A DNA stretch of 64,000 nt from Cocos nucifera (GCA_006176705.1 QRFJ01002300.1:115306-179305), one strand, 5' to 3'; shown: positions 32,882-47,296, counted from the stretch's first letter. Translations and numbers: made by a program. The notes: generated from the letters alone by a model not told the origin.

Positions 32882-35157
32882 TGAAGGAAAATCTTGATTT
32901 TCCGGATCAGGTTCGTTCAAATCTGATCAGATCAAGAGATATATTTTAAAAACTTTTCTTTTTGACCCAAATTAGATCTAGGATATTTTAGATCTAATTT
33001 TTATTATTCTAATAATTAAAATAAAATATAGATAAATTAAATCAAATTTAATTTACCTTGATGTAGGATAATCCTATTACTCGTTGATGATCTTGTAAGC
33101 AATGGAAGGTTCTAGATCTAGCCACGCAAGTGCCTGGCCTCTACCGGTATCCACTCGGGCTGGATCTAGAGATCCTCTTCTTCTCTATCATGTCTCCAAA
33201 AATTAGATCTGAATCTGATTTGGAGGATCTTCAAAATAGCTTTCGAAGATCAGCAGTTGTCCTTTGCAGCAGCGCAGCCTTCTAGCTTTCTATCGCCTTT
33301 CTCTCCCCTAGATTGCACCAACTGAGATCCCAAACTTCTTTGGACATGGAGAGGAGAGGGAGAAGATGAACTTGGCATGGAGGAGGAAGAGAGACGTAGC
33401 CTTGGGGCATAGAGAATTATTCTATTTTTTTTGAGTTGGGCACAGGGTCTTATTTATAGACTATGCATGATCCAACTCCTCTTCATCCCAACCAATCATA
33501 ATCTTTTATGAAATCAGATCTAAATCTGATTGGTGGGAATAGAGTCCCATGGATTCATCCTTAGATGGTGCTTAAGACCAGTCAAAGTTGGTTCTTAGGA
33601 GAAATCTAATCAAAATCCAATAAGGAGATGGAGTCCCTGTCCAACAGGAACTCCTAGGCGCCTCAAGCTTGGGCGCATGCCACCCTTGGCGTGCGCCCTC
33701 CTCCTTGCCAGTTTCTGGTAGGGGGACAAGCCCCCACCAGCTCTCCAATAGGTGCATGACATATGGACAGAAGTCAAAGTATCAATGGTCAATATTTGAC
33801 CAGTCAAAGGTCAACTTTTGACCAAAGTCAAAGGACGAGAAATGGTAGGTGACCAAAAATGGTAGGTATTATCTTACAAAATAAGACAACCCTTTTCTGA
33901 CCTGGACAGACTCCAGTCAGACCAAGTGAAGGCCTCTGATTGAGCACAAACTCCTTTGGCTCAGTCAGGACAACTATTTATGATAGTAAAAGAAGAACGT
34001 TAGGTTCAATCGAGTGCTAGCACGATTTCCTTGAACCTAATTGAATCTCATTCAGATCAATTGAACTGGATCAGTTCAATTGATGATCACCAGATTCAAA
34101 CTCTTGTTTGTGTGATCCTAGTTAGGTTCAGTTCTGTATGGTAATGGGATATGTCATGATCTCTATCATCGACATCATCGAAACTCCTTTCGATGGATCA
34201 GAACTCTTCTGATTCGAACAGCTAGAATGATCGATCATCTAAATCATTCTAATTGCTCCCAAAATCCACCAGTGACACCTAGCAGTATATGGTGGCAACC
34301 CATCAGAGCTGAATGCGAACCTCTTGGTGCAGCTACCTGTGTGATTAAGTTCTTCTATCTTGAGCCCCGATCAGATTAGGGTTAAGGTGAACTCATCAAA
34401 CCCTAGTTTCTATCATATGATGTAATCATTCGATTCAAGTCCGATGTGAAAACCTAAATAGAAACTCTTTCTATTATTTCACTCTGCCATGGCCATGGGC
34501 TTCTGGACTTGATTCTCATGATCATCATAGGGCTGCTCCTCTACCACCGAGGTAGATAGATTCCATCTTGATGCAATCCAGTTCCTACAATGAACATGCT
34601 ATAGCCAACATACACCTCAGGATTTCGATATGGCTAGGAGATCGAGTTATGGTGTAGTCAAACTATAACACCCTCAAGGTGAACTGCCGATGCACCTCAG
34701 GTCAAAGAACCAGACACACCACTGCAGCATCGAGTCAGTCATTGATGAGAAGGTAGACTTCCTAATGACTACTCGAGGTGGTCACGCTCAGTGCCCTCAT
34801 TCTCTAACGAGTACCTGTACTCTCGCTCTGGTGTCTCCACACCATAGACTCAAGACTCATCTACTAAAGAGAAGCGATTGTACACCAACCTTCCGGATCA
34901 ATCACCATCCTCGTGATGATCCTATGGTCGGGAGCATTTTATGAGTTAATAATGATTATTCATGTCTTAAATTTTCAACTCTTGAAAATATGAATTATCA
35001 TTACCATTAACTCAAAGGATGTATCACAGACACTAAATACACATATGTGATAGAAAATAACCCATTTTATTGATTATAGTCAAAATTATAATTTTGCCCC
35101 TAGAAGTGTATTACAAGTGTCAGCCAATTCTGGCTTCTAGGGCACATATATCTAACA
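32882..35157 (-). repeat. 3' LTR of Copia A2 (family A)
   Basis: A 2.28-kb family-A LTR with intact TG...CA ends, TATA box and TTGAC cluster (near 33765-33835). The left flanking pentamer is GAAGT (32877-32881). The partner 5' LTR is not recognisable to the right. Confidence 0.9.
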
Positions 35158-36228
35158 ATCTTCCACTTATCCTAAAGCCAATTGGCTATAAGTCTAAGTC
35201 CCATCTTCTCAAGGTGGGCTTCGATCTTTATTGTAAGTAAGTGGGTCTGCCGCATTGTCTGTGGAGTTGACTCTCTTGACCTCGACATAACCCTTCTCGA
35301 GGTAATCGCGGATGAGGTGGTATCGCCGCTCAATGTGCTTGGATTTTTGGTGAGACCTCGGCTCCTTAGCAAGGGCTATGGCGCCATTGTTGTCGCAGTA
35401 TAGAGGAATGGCATCTGATGGCATTACTCCAATTTCTGCAGCAAACTTCTTGTACCAGAATGCTTCCTTCGCAGCCTCTGATGCAGTGATATATTCTGCT
35501 TCCATGGTGGAATCTGCTATCACGGTTTGCTTGAAACTCTTCCAGCTGACAGCACCACCATTGCACACAAATAGACTCCCAGATGTCGACTTTCGATCAT
35601 CTACATCGGACATGAAATCCGAGTCTGTGTATCCCTGGACTTGGAGTTCTCCATTACCAAAGACCAACATCATATCCTTAGTTCTTCTTAAGTACTTAAG
35701 GATACATTTCATAGAAGTCCAGTGTTCTTCACCTGGATTTGACTGATATCTGCTTGTGACACTCACAGCATGGGCTATATCAGGTCGTGTACATAGCATG
35801 GCATACATGAGGCTCCCTATTGCAGAAGCATAAGGGATCTTGCTCATGCATTCTATTTCCTCAGGTGTGCTAGGGCACATCTTCTTAGAAAGATGAATAC
35901 CATGTCTGAAGAATAATAATCCCCTCTTAGAGTTTTCCATACTAAACCACTTTAGTACTTTCTCTATGTACATCTTTTGTGAAAGTCCTAGCATCTTGTT
36001 TGGTCTATCCCTATAGACCTTAATTCTTAGAATAAAGGATGCTTCACCTAGGTCTTTCATGGAGAATTTCTTGGACAACCATATTGTGGCTATCGTCAAC
36101 ATGGAAATATTATTCCCAATAAGGAGAATGTCATCCACGTACAATACGTGGAAGACAATAACGGTCCCACTGACCTTTTTGAAGACACACGGTTTCTCTT
36201 CATTTTTGATGAAACCAAATATTTTGAT
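35158..36228 (-). pseudogene. Copia A2 pol, 3' part only (RT C-terminal half and RNase H)
   Basis: An open frame on the minus strand covers the YVDDILLIGN motif of reverse transcriptase (about 36125-36150), its C-terminal part, and a complete RNase H with TDSDF and EAEY motifs. It is intact until a small deletion near 35228, which replaces the usual C-terminus after DPLT. The internal region is cut at 36228/36229 by the LTR of A3, so gag, protease, integrase and the first half of RT are absent. It is the best preserved RNase H in the window. Confidence 0.88.
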
Positions 36229-38508
36229 TGAAGAAAAATCCTGATTTCCCAGACCATGTTTGTTCAGATCTGATCGGATCAAGAGATATATTTCAAAAAT
36301 TTTTCTCTTTGATCGAATCAGATCTAAGATATTTCAGATCTAATTTTATTATTTTAATAATTAAAATAAAATTTAGATAAATTAAATCATTTTTAATTTA
36401 CCTTGATGTAGGGTAATCCTATTATTTATTGATGATCCTATAAACAGCGGAAGGTTCTGGATCTAGCCATGCAAGTGCCTATCCTCTACTGGTATCCACT
36501 TAGGCTAGATCTAGAGATCCTCTTCTTCTCTATCACATCTCTAAAATTAGATCTAAATCTAATTTAGAGGATCTTCAAAACAGCTTTCGAAGATCAGCAG
36601 TTGTCCTTTGCAACTGCACAGCCTTCTAGTTTTCTATCGCCTTCTCTCACCTAGATTGCACCAATTGGGATCCCAAACTACTTTGGGCATGGAGAGGAGA
36701 GGGAGATGATGGACTTGGCATGGAGGAGGAAGAGAGAGATAGCCTTGGGGTGTTATGAATTGCATTGCTTTTTTGAGTTGGGCGCAGGGTCTTATTTATA
36801 GACTATGCGTGATCCAACTCCTCTTCATCCCAACCAATCATAGCCCTTTGAGAAACTAGATCTAAATCTGATTGGTGGGAATAGAGTCTCTTTGATTCAT
36901 CCTTAGATGGCTCCTAAGATCAGTCAATGTTGGTTCTTAGGAGGAATCTAATCGAAATCCAAAAAGAAGATGGAGTCCCTATCCAACAGGGACTCTTGGG
37001 CGCCTCAAACTTGGGCGCACGCCACCCTTGGCATCCACCCTCCTCCTTGCTAGGTTCTGGCATGGGGACAAGCCTCCACTAGCTCTCCAATAGGTGCGTG
37101 ACATGTGGACAGACGTCAAAGTATCAATGGTCAACATTTGACCAATCAAAGGTCAACTTTTGACCAAAGTCAAAGGACGAGAAATGGTAGGTGACCAAAA
37201 ATGGTAGGTATTGTCTTACAAAATAAGACAATCCTTTTCTAACCCTGGAACAGGCTTCAGTCCAGACTAAGTGAAGCCTTTGAATCCGAGTACAAAACCT
37301 TTCTTTGGCTCAGTCAGGACAACTATTTTTGATAGGTAAAAAAGAGAACGTTAGGTTCAATCGAGTGCTAGCATGATTGTTCTTGAACCTAAATTGAATC
37401 TCATTCGGATCAATTTGAACTAGATTCGGTTTCAATTGATGATCACCAAATTCAAACCCTTATTTGTGTGACCCAGTTAGATTCAGTTCTGTATGGTAAT
37501 GGGATAATGTCATGATCTCTATCATCGACATCATCAAAACTTCTTTTGATGGATCAGAACTCTTCTAATTCAAACAGTCTAGAATGATCGATCATCTAAA
37601 TCATTCTATTGCTTCCAAAATCCACCAGTGACCCCTAGCAGTATATGGTGGCAACCCATCAGAGCTAAAATCGAACTTCTTGGTGGTAGCTACCTGTGTG
37701 ATTAAGTTTTTTCTATCTTGAGCTCCGATCAGATTTAGGGTTAAGGTGAACTTATCAAACCCTAGTAGTCTATCTATGATGTAATCATTCGATTCAACCG
37801 ATGTGAAACTAAATAGAAACTCTTTTATTTTTCACTCTGTGGCATGGGTTCTAACTGGATTCTTCTAAATCATCATAGGGCTGCTCCTCTAACCATCGAG
37901 GTAGATAAATTCCCATCTTGATGCAATCCAGTTCCTACAATGAACATGCTATAGCCAATGATACAACTCAGGGTTTCCGAATGGCTAGGAGACACATTTG
38001 GGTGTAGTCAAACAATAACACCCTGGATGAACTGTCGATGCACCTCAGGTCAAAGAACATACCCACTGTAAGCATCGAGTCAGTCCTTGATGAGAAGGTA
38101 GACTTCTAATGGATACTCGAGGTGGTTACGCTCAGTGCCACCTCGTTCTCTAACGAGTATCTAATACTCTCACTCTGATAGTTCTCCACATCTGTAAACT
38201 CAAGACTCATTCTACTAAAGAGAAGCGATTGTACACCATCCTTCCAGATCAATCACCATCCGTGTGATGATCCTATGGTCGGGAACATTTTATGAGTTAA
38301 TAATGATTATTCGTGTCTTAAATTTTCAACTCTTGAAAATATGAATTATGATTACCATTTACTCAAAGAATGTATCACAGACACTTAATACACATATGTG
38401 ATAGAAAATAACCCATTTTATTGATTATAGTCAAAATTATAATTTTGCCCCTAGAAGTGTATTACAAGTGTCAGCCAATTCTGGCTTCTATGGCACATAT
38501 ATCTAACA
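36229..38508 (-). repeat. 3' LTR of Copia A3
   Basis: A family-A LTR inserted inside the RT region of A2. The left flanking pentamer is TTGAT (36224-36228). Between about 37220 and 38240 it is full of single-base insertions relative to all other copies, while both ends are normal. Confidence 0.88.
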
Positions 38509-39896
38509 ATCTCGCACTTATCCTAAAGCCAATTGGCTATAAGTCTAAGTCCCATCTTCTTAAGGTGGGCTTCGAGTTTTTATTGTCCCAACGACTTTGT
38601 AAGTGGGTCTACCGCATTATCTATGGAATTGACTCTCTTGATCTCGACGTAACCCTTCTCGAGGTAATCACAGATGAGGTGGTATCGCCACTCAATGTGC
38701 TTCAATTTTTGATGAGACCTCGACTCCTTAGCAAGGGTTATGGCATCATTATTATTGCAATATAGAAGAATGGCATCTGATGGTATTACTCCAATTTCTG
38801 CAGTAAACTTCTTGTACCAGAATGCTTCCTTCGCAACCTCTGATGTAGCGATATATTCTGCTTTCATGGTGGAATCTGCTATCATGGTTTGCTTGAAACT
38901 CTTCCAGCTGGCAGCACCACAATTGCACACAAACAGACTTCCAGATGTCGACTTTCGATCATCTACATCGAACATAAAATTCGAGTCTGTGTATCCCTGA
39001 ACTTGGAGTTCTCCATTACCAAAGACCAACATCATATCCTTAGTTCTTCTTAAGTACTTAAGGATACATTTCATAGAAGTCCAGTGTTCTTCACCTGGAT
39101 TTGACTGATATCTACTTGTGACACTCACAGTATGGGCTATATCAGATTGTGTACATAGCATGGCATACATGAGACTCCCTATTGCAGAAGCATAAGGGAT
39201 CTTGCTCATGCATTCTATTTCCTCAGGGGTGCTAGGGCACATCTTCTTAGAAAGATGAATACCATGTCTAAAGGATATTAATCCCCTCTTAGAGTTTTCT
39301 ATACTAAACCTCTTTAGTACTTCCTGTATGTACATCTTCTGTGAAAGTCCTAGCATCCTATTCGGTCTATTCCTATAGACCTTAATTCCGGGAATAAAGG
39401 ATGCTTCACCTAGGTCTTTCATGGAGAATTCCTTGGACAACCATATTTTGACTGTCGTCAATAGGGGAATATCATTCTCAATAAGAAGGATGTCATCCAC
39501 GTATAATACGAGGAAGACAACAATGCTCGCACTGACTTTTTGAAGATATACGGTTACTCTTCATTTTTGATAAAACCAAACATTTTGATCACATCATTGA
39601 AATGAGTGTTCCAGCTCCGAGATGCTTGCTTAAGTCCATATATGAACCTTTGCAGCTTGCAAACCTTGTGATCAGTATCACTGGATGTGATACCTAGCGG
39701 CTGTTCGATATAGATATCTTCCTCAAGATATCCATTTAAGAATGTCATTTTCACGTCCATGTCATTGCCATATTTCATAATCGAAATAGGCTGTAACGGC
39801 AGCCAATGTGCGGAATGGATTTTAGCATATGCATGGGGAAAAGGTATCTCGTTATAGTCAATGCTTCACATTGACTATAATCTTTTGCCACTATTC
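38509..39896 (-). pseudogene. Copia A3 pol, 3' part only
   Basis: It holds RNase H and most of reverse transcriptase on the minus strand, in two main frames (38580-39500 and 39554-39778) separated by a frameshift near YVDD, which reads as a VDDIL remnant. The region stops at 39896/39897, inside the N-terminal RT, where the LTR of A4 begins. Confidence 0.85.
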
Positions 39897-42156
39897 TGAA
39901 GGAAAATCCTAATTTCTCGGACCAAGTTCATTCAGATCTGATCGGATCAAGAAATATATTTCAAAAATTTTTCTCTTTGATCCAAATCTGATCTGAGATA
40001 TTTTAGATCTGATTCTTATTATTCTAATAATAAAAATAAAATCTAGATAAATTAAATCAAATTTAATTTATCTTGATGTAGGGTAATCCTATTACCCATT
40101 TGATGATCCTATAAGCAGCAGAAGGTTTTGAATTTTGCCATGCAAGTGCCTGGCCTCTACCGATATCCACTTAGGCTAGATCTAGAGATCCTCTTCTTCT
40201 CTATCACGTCTCCAAAAATCAGATCTAAATCTGATTTGGAAGATCTTTAAAATAGCTTTCGAAGATCAGCAGTTGTCCTTTGCTGCAGCGTAGCCTTCTA
40301 CCTTTCTATCGCTTTTCTTTTGTCTGGATCGCACCAACTAGATCCCAAACCACTTTGGGCGTGATGAGGAGAGGGAGAAGATGGACTTGGCATGGAGGAG
40401 GAGGAGAGAGGCAGCCTTGGGGCATGGGGAATTTTTAGATGTATTTTGAGTTGGGTGCAGGGTCTTATTTATAGACTATGCGTGATCCAACTCCTCTTCT
40501 TCCCAACCAATCACAATCCTTTGTGAAATCAGATCTAAATCTGATTGGTGGAAATAAAGTCCCTTGGATTCATTCTTAGATGGCACCTAAGACCATTCAA
40601 AGTTGGTTCTTAGGAGGAGTCTAATCGAAATCCAAAAAGGAGATGGGTCCCTGTCCAACAAGGACTTCCTGGGTTGCCTCAACTTGGGTGCACAGGCCAT
40701 TTCCTTCTGCCTAGCTTCTGGCAGGGGGACAAGCCCCACCAGCTCTCTAATAGGTGTGTGACACGTGGACAGAAGTCAAAGTGTCAATGGTCAATATTTG
40801 ACTAGTTAAATGTTAACTTTTGACCAAAGTCAAAAGACGAGAAATGGGAGGTGACCAAAGATGGCAGGTATTGTCTTACAAAATAAGACAACCCTTTTTT
40901 AATCTGGATAGGCTCCAGTCAGACCAAGTGAAGGCCTTTGATCAAACACAAACTCTTTTGGCTCAGTCAAGATAACTATTTATGATAGTAAAAGAAGAAC
41001 GTTAGGTTCAATCGAGTGCTAACACGATTTCCTTGAACCTAATTGAATCTCATTTAGATCAATTGAACTGGATTAGTTCAATTGATGATTACTAAATTCA
41101 AACCCTTTTTGTGTGATCTAGTTAGATTCAGTTCTGTATGGTAATGGAATATGTCATGATCTCTATCATCGACATCATCGAAACTTCTTTTGATGGATCA
41201 AAACTTTTTTGATTCGAACAGCTAGAATGATCGAACATCTAAATCATTTTAATTGCTCCCAAAATCCACCTAGTGACACTAGCAGTATATAGTGGCAACC
41301 CATCAGAGCTGAATGCGAACCTCTTGGTGCAGCTACCTGTGTGATTAAGTCCTTCTATCTTGAGCCTCAATCAAATTAGTGTTTAGGTGAACTCGTCAAA
41401 CCCTAGTTTCTATCATATGATGTAATCATTTGATTCAAGTCCAATGTGAAAAACTAAATAGAAACTCTTTCTATTATTTCACTCTGCCATGGCCATGGGC
41501 TTCTGGACATGATTCTCATGATCATCATAGGGCTGCTCCTCTACCATCGAGGTAGATAGATTTCATCTTGATGCAATCTAGTTCCTACAATGAAGATACT
41601 ATAGCCAACATACACCTCAGGGTTCCGAATGGCTAGGAGACCGAGTTATGGTGTAGTCAAACTATAACACCTTCAAGGTGAACTGTCGATGCACCTTAGG
41701 TCTTAGAACCAAACACACCACTGTAGCATCGAGTTAATCATTGACGAGAAGGTAGACTTCTTAATGACTACTCGAGGTGGTCACGCTCAGTGCCCTCATT
41801 CTCTATTGAGTACCTGTACTCTCACTCTAGTGTCTCCACAGCATAGACTCAAGACTCATCTACTAAAGAGAAGTGATTATACACCAACCTTCTGGATCAA
41901 TCACCATCCTCGTGATGATCCTATGGTTGGAAGAATTTTATGAGTTAATAATAATTATTCATGTCTTAAATTTTCAACTCTTAAAAATATGAATTATCAT
42001 TACCATTAACTCAAAGGATATATCACAAACACTAAATATACATATGTGATAGAAAATAACCCATTTTATTGATTTTAGTAAAAATTACAATTTTGCCCCT
42101 AAAAGTGTATTACAAGTGTTAGCCAATTTTGACTTCTAGGGCACATATATCAAACA
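39897..42156 (-). repeat. 3' LTR of Copia A4
   Basis: A more diverged family-A LTR of about 2.26 kb inserted into A3. The left flanking pentamer is TATTC (39892-39896). Its TATA box and TTGAC cluster (about 40770-40845) are retained. Confidence 0.87.
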
Positions 42157-43815
42157 ATCTTCCACTTATCCTAAAGCCAATTGGCTACAAGTCTAAGTTC
42201 CATCTTCTAAAGGTGGGCTTCGATCTTCTGCTGGCCCAATGGTTTTGTAAGCGGCTGTCACATTGTCTGTGGAGTCACTCTCTTGATCTCGACTAACCCT
42301 TCTCGAGGTAATCGCGGATGAGGTGGTATCGCCGCTAAATTTGCTTGGATTTCTGGTGAGACCTCAGCTCCTTAGTAAGGGCTATGGCACCATTGTTGTC
42401 GCAGTAAAGGGGAATGGTGTCTGATGGCATTACTCTGATTTTTGCAGCAAACTTCTTATATTAGAATGCTTCCTTCAAGCCTCTGATGCGAGCGATATAT
42501 TCTGCTTCCATGGTGAAACTGCTATTACGATTTGCTTGGAACTTTCAGCTGACAGACCATTGCACACAACAGATCCAGAATGTTGACTTGCGATCATCTA
42601 CATGGACATAAATCGAGTCTGTATATCCCTAAACTTGGAGTTCTCCTTACCAAGACCAACATCATATCCTTAGTTCTTCTTAAGTACTTAAGGATACAAT
42701 TCATAGAAGTCTAGTGTTCTTCACTGGATTTGATGATATCTGCTTGTGACACTCATAGCATGGGCTATATCAGGTCGTGTACATAGCATTGGCATACATG
42801 AGGCTCCCTATGCAGAAGCATAAGGGATCTGGCTCATGCATTCTATTTCCTCAGGTGTGCTAGGGCACATCTTCTTGAAAGATGAATACCATGTCTGAAG
42901 GATATTAATCCCCTCTTAGAGTTTTCCAATACTAAACCTCTTTAGTATTCCTCTATGTACATCTTCATGACAGTCCTAGCATCTATTCGGTCTATCCCTA
43001 TAGACCTTAATTCTAGAATAAAGATGCTTCACCTAGGTCTTTCATGGAGAATTCCTTGGACAACCATATTTTGACTGTCGTCAACATGGAAATATCATTT
43101 CCAATAAGGATGATGTCATCCACGTACAATACGAGGAAGAGAACAACGCTCCCATTGACCTTTTTGAAGACATACGGTTTCTCTTCATTTTTGATGAAAC
43201 CAAACTTTTTGATCACATCATTGAAACGAGTGTTTCAGCTCCGAGATGCTTGCTTAAGTCCAATATTGGACCTTTGCAGCTTGCAAACCTTGTGATTAGT
43301 ATAACTAGATGTGAAACCTAGCGGCTATTCCATATAGATATCTTCCTCAAGATATCCATTTAAGAACATTGTTTTCACGTCCATTTGCCATATTTCATAA
43401 TCAATATAGGCTGCAATGGCAAGCAATGTGCGGATGGATTTTAGCATAGCCACTGGAGAAAAGGTATCCTGATAGTCAATGCCTTCGTGTTGACTAATAA
43501 ACTTTTGCCACTAGTGCTAGCCTGAATGTCTCCACATTTCCATCTACCACCAATCTTTCTCTTGAAGATCCAATTTACCACCAAATAGGTACTATACCTT
43601 TTGGGGATCTACCAAAGGTCCAGACTGGTTCGAGGGCATCGAGTCAATTTCTGAACTGCATTGCCTCTAGCATTTCTCACAGCCAATATCTATATCGCCT
43701 CATTGTAGGTTTTGGGAATCAATCACCATGAGCAACCATTACCTACGAGGAATATTTCCTCTACTTCCTCTGAAATGATACCTAAGTATCTTTAAGGGGG
43801 ACGGAAAACTCTTTT
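42157..43815 (-). pseudogene. Copia A4 pol, RNase H to RT, heavily frameshifted
   Basis: The nucleotide sequence follows the family-A RNase H and RT throughout, but one-base deletions and insertions occur every few dozen bases. The longest open piece is 43013-43216, with YVDDIIL. It runs up to the assembly gap, in the linker between RT and integrase. The integrase fragment at 44859-45007 probably belongs to the same element. Confidence 0.8.
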
Positions 43816-43840
43816 NNNNNNNNNNNNNNNNNNNNNNNNN
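43816..43840. other. Assembly gap (25 N)
   Basis: Twenty-five undetermined bases. Left of it the sequence is Copia pol on the minus strand; right of it is a family-A LTR on the plus strand. The order and orientation across the gap are therefore uncertain. Confidence 1.
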
Positions 43841-44858
43841 TACAGAGGCCTTCACTTGGTCTGACTGGATTGTCCAGTCAAAAAAAGGAGTCTTATTTTG
43901 TAGACATACCTACCATTTTTGGTCACCTACCTTTCTCGTTCCTTTGACTTTGGTCAAAAGTCTAACCTTTGACTGGTCAAATGTTACCATTGAACTTTTG
44001 ACTTCTGTCCACATGTCAGACCTATTGGAGAGCTGTGGGGCTTGTCCTCCATCAGAACTAGCAAGGAAGAGGGCGCACGGCAGGGTGCTGCCCAAGTTGA
44101 GGCGCCCAGGAGTCCTGTTGGACAGGGACTCCATCTCCTTTTGGATTCATTAGATTCTCCTAAGAACCAACTTTGACTGGTCTTAGAGCCATCTAAGGAT
44201 GAATCCAGGGGACTCTATTCCCACCAATCAGATTAGATCTGATTTCAAAAGAGTTATGATTGGTTGGGATGAAGAAGAGAGTTGGATCATAGTAGTCTAT
44301 AAATAAGACCCTGCGCCCAACTTAAAAAATTGAATAATTGACATCTCAACACCCCAAGGCTTTTCTCCTCTTCCTCCTCCATGCCAAGCATCTTCTCCCT
44401 CTCCTCTCCATGCCAAAAAGTTTGGGACCCAATTGTTGTGCAATCTAGCAGAGAAGGGATAGAAAGCTAGAAGGCTGCGCTACTACAAAGGACACTGCTG
44501 ATCTTCGAAAGGAGTTTTGAAGATCCTCCAAATCAGATCCAGATCTATTTTTTGGAGAATGATAGAGAAGAAGAGGATCTCCAGATCTAGCCTAATGGAT
44601 AGGTAGAGCCAGGCACTTGCGTGGCTTGATCCAGAACCTTCCGCTGCTTTATAGGATCATCAAGTAATAGGATTACCCACTCAAGGTAAATTAAATCTGA
44701 TTTAATTTATCTTATTTTATTTTAATTTTTAAAATAATAATAATTAGATCTAAAATATCTTAGACCTAATCTCGATCAAAGAGAAAATTTTTAAAATATA
44801 TCTCTTGATCCTGATTAGATCTGAACGAACCTGTGTCCGGGAATTCAGATTTTCCTCA
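43841..44858 (+). repeat. Inverted, 5'-truncated family-A LTR
   Basis: This is the second half of a family-A LTR in plus orientation, opposite to every other family-A copy here. It runs from the middle of U3 to a TTTCCTCA end. It contains the TTGAC cluster (about 43940-44010) and TATA box (TATAAATAAG near 44299-44308). Confidence 0.85.
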
Positions 44859-45007
44859 GAAATATTGAGAATTTCCGTTTAAGGATTTCACTCTCCCTCG
44901 ATCTGACGAAGCATCTTAATGGATTTTAGTTTGTTTTTCTACTTCATGTCTGAATTCTTTGAAGTTTAAAAGCTTCAGACTTGTGTCTCATAAGATACAC
45001 ATACCCA
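44859..45007 (-). pseudogene. Copia integrase fragment, probably from A4
   Basis: About 150 bases match, on the minus strand, the integrase stretch around the second catalytic Asp (RSDRGGEY region) and the block before it. It is bounded on the left by the inverted LTR and on the right by A5. Confidence 0.75.
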
Positions 45008-47296
45008 TGAAGGGAAATCCTGATTTCCCGGTCCAGGTTCGTCCAGATCTGATTAGATCAAGAGATATATTTCAAAAATTTTCTCTTGATCTCAATCAGA
45101 TCTTGATATGTTTCAGATCTGATTCTTATTATTTTAATAAATAAAATAAAATAAGATAAATTAAATCAAATTTAATTTACCTGATTTGGGTAATCCTATT
45201 ACCCTGTAGATGATCCTGATTGCAGCGGAAGGTTCTGGATCTTAGCCACGCAAGCGCCTGGCCTCTACCGGTATCCACTCGGGTTGGATCTGGAGATCCT
45301 CTTCTTCTCTATCACACCTCCAAAAATCAGATCTGGATCTGATCTGGAGGATCTTCAAAACTCTTTTGAAGATCTGCAGTCGTCCTTTTGCAGCAGCGCA
45401 GCCTTCTTGCTTTTGATCGCCTTTCCTTGATCTGAATCGCACCAACCTAAAGTCCAAAACACCTTTTGGACGTGGAGAGCAAGGGGAGAAGAGACTATGG
45501 CATGGAGAAGGAGGGGAGAGGCAGCCTTGGGGCGTGGGGAAATTTCTCAATTGAATTGCACTTAGAATTAGGGTTGGGCGCAGGGTCTTATTTATAGACC
45601 TAAGCTTGTGATCCAACTCCTCTTCCTCTCAACCAATCACAACCCTTTGTGAAATCAGATCTAAATCTGATTGGTTGGAATAGAGACCCCTGGATTCCTC
45701 CTTAGAGGGCGCCTAAGACCAGTCAAACTGGATTCTTAGTAGAACTCTGATTGGAATCCAAAAGGGAGGTGGAGTCCTTGTCCAACAAGGACTCCTAGGC
45801 GCCTCCTACTTGGGCTCACGCCACCCTTGGCGTGCGCCCTTCTCCTTGCCAGGTTCTGGCAGGGGGACAGGCCCCCACCAGCTCTCCAATAGGTGCATGA
45901 CATGTGGTCAAAAGTCAAAGGGTCAATGGTCAACGTTTGACCAGTCAAAGGTAGACTTTTGACCAAAGTCAAAGAACAAGAAATGGCAGGTGACCAAAAA
46001 TGGCAGGTAATGTCTTACAAATAAGACAACCTATTCTGACTTGGACAACCTCCAGTCAGACCATATGAAGGCCTCTGATTGAGCACAAACTCCTTTGGCT
46101 CAGTCAGGACAACTTATTTATGATAGTAAAAGAAGAACGTTAGGTTCAATCGAGTGCTAGCACGATTTCCTTGAACCTAATTGAATCTCATTCAGATCAA
46201 TTGAACTAGATCAGTTCAATTGATGATCACCAGATTCAAACCCTTGTTTGTGTGACCCAGTTAGGTTCAGTTCTGTATGGTAATGGGATATGTCATGATC
46301 TCTATCATCGACATCATCGAAACTCCTTTCGATGGATCAGAACTCTTCTGATTCGAACAGCTAGAATGATCGATCATCTAAATCATTCTAATTGCTCCCA
46401 AAATCCACCAGTGACACCTAGCAGTATATGGTGGCAACCCATCAGAGCTGAATGCGAACCTCTTGGTGCAGCTACCTGTGTGATTAAGTTCTTCTATCTT
46501 GAGCCCCGATCAGATTAGGGTTAAGGTGAACTCGTCAAACCCTAGTCTCTGTCATATGATGTAATCATTCGATTCGAGTCCAATGTGAAAATCTAAATAG
46601 AAACTCTTTCTATTATTTCACTCTACCATGGCCATGGGATTTCTGGACTTGATTCTCATGATCATCATAGGGCTGCTCCTCTACCACCGAGGTAGATAGA
46701 TTCCATCTTGATGCAATCCAGTTCCTACAATGAACATGCTATAGCCAACATACACCTCAGGGTTCCATATGGCTAGGAGACCGAGTAATGGTGTAGTCAA
46801 ACTATAACACCCTCAAGCTGAACTGCCGATGCATCTCAGGTCAAAGAACCAGACACACTACTGCAGCATCGAGTCAGTCATTGACGAGAAGGTAGACTCC
46901 CTAATGACTACTCGAGGTGGTCACGCTCAGTGCCCTCGTTCTCTAACGAGTACCTGTACTCTCGCTCCGGTGTCTCCACACCGTAGACTCAAGACTCATC
47001 TACTAAAGAGAAGCGATTGTACACCAACCTTCCGGATCAATCACCATCCTCGTGATGATCCTATGGTCGGGAGCTGTTTATGAGTTAATAATGATTATTC
47101 ATGTCTTAAATTTTCAACTCTTGAAAATATGAATTATCATTACCATTAACTCAAAGGATGTATCACAGACACTAAATACACATATGTGATAGAAAATAAC
47201 CCATTTTATTGATTATAGTCAAAATTATAATTTTGCCCCTAGAAGTGTATTACAAGTGTCAGCCAATTCTGGCTTCTAGGGCACATATATCTAACA
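45008..47296 (-). repeat. 3' LTR of Copia A5
   Basis: A 2,289-bp LTR with TG...CA ends. It holds the TTGAC palindrome cluster (about 45904-45970) and the 12-bp hairpin (about 46197-46225). Its outer end has the majority variants seen in the 3' LTRs of A1, A2 and A3. Confidence 0.93.
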
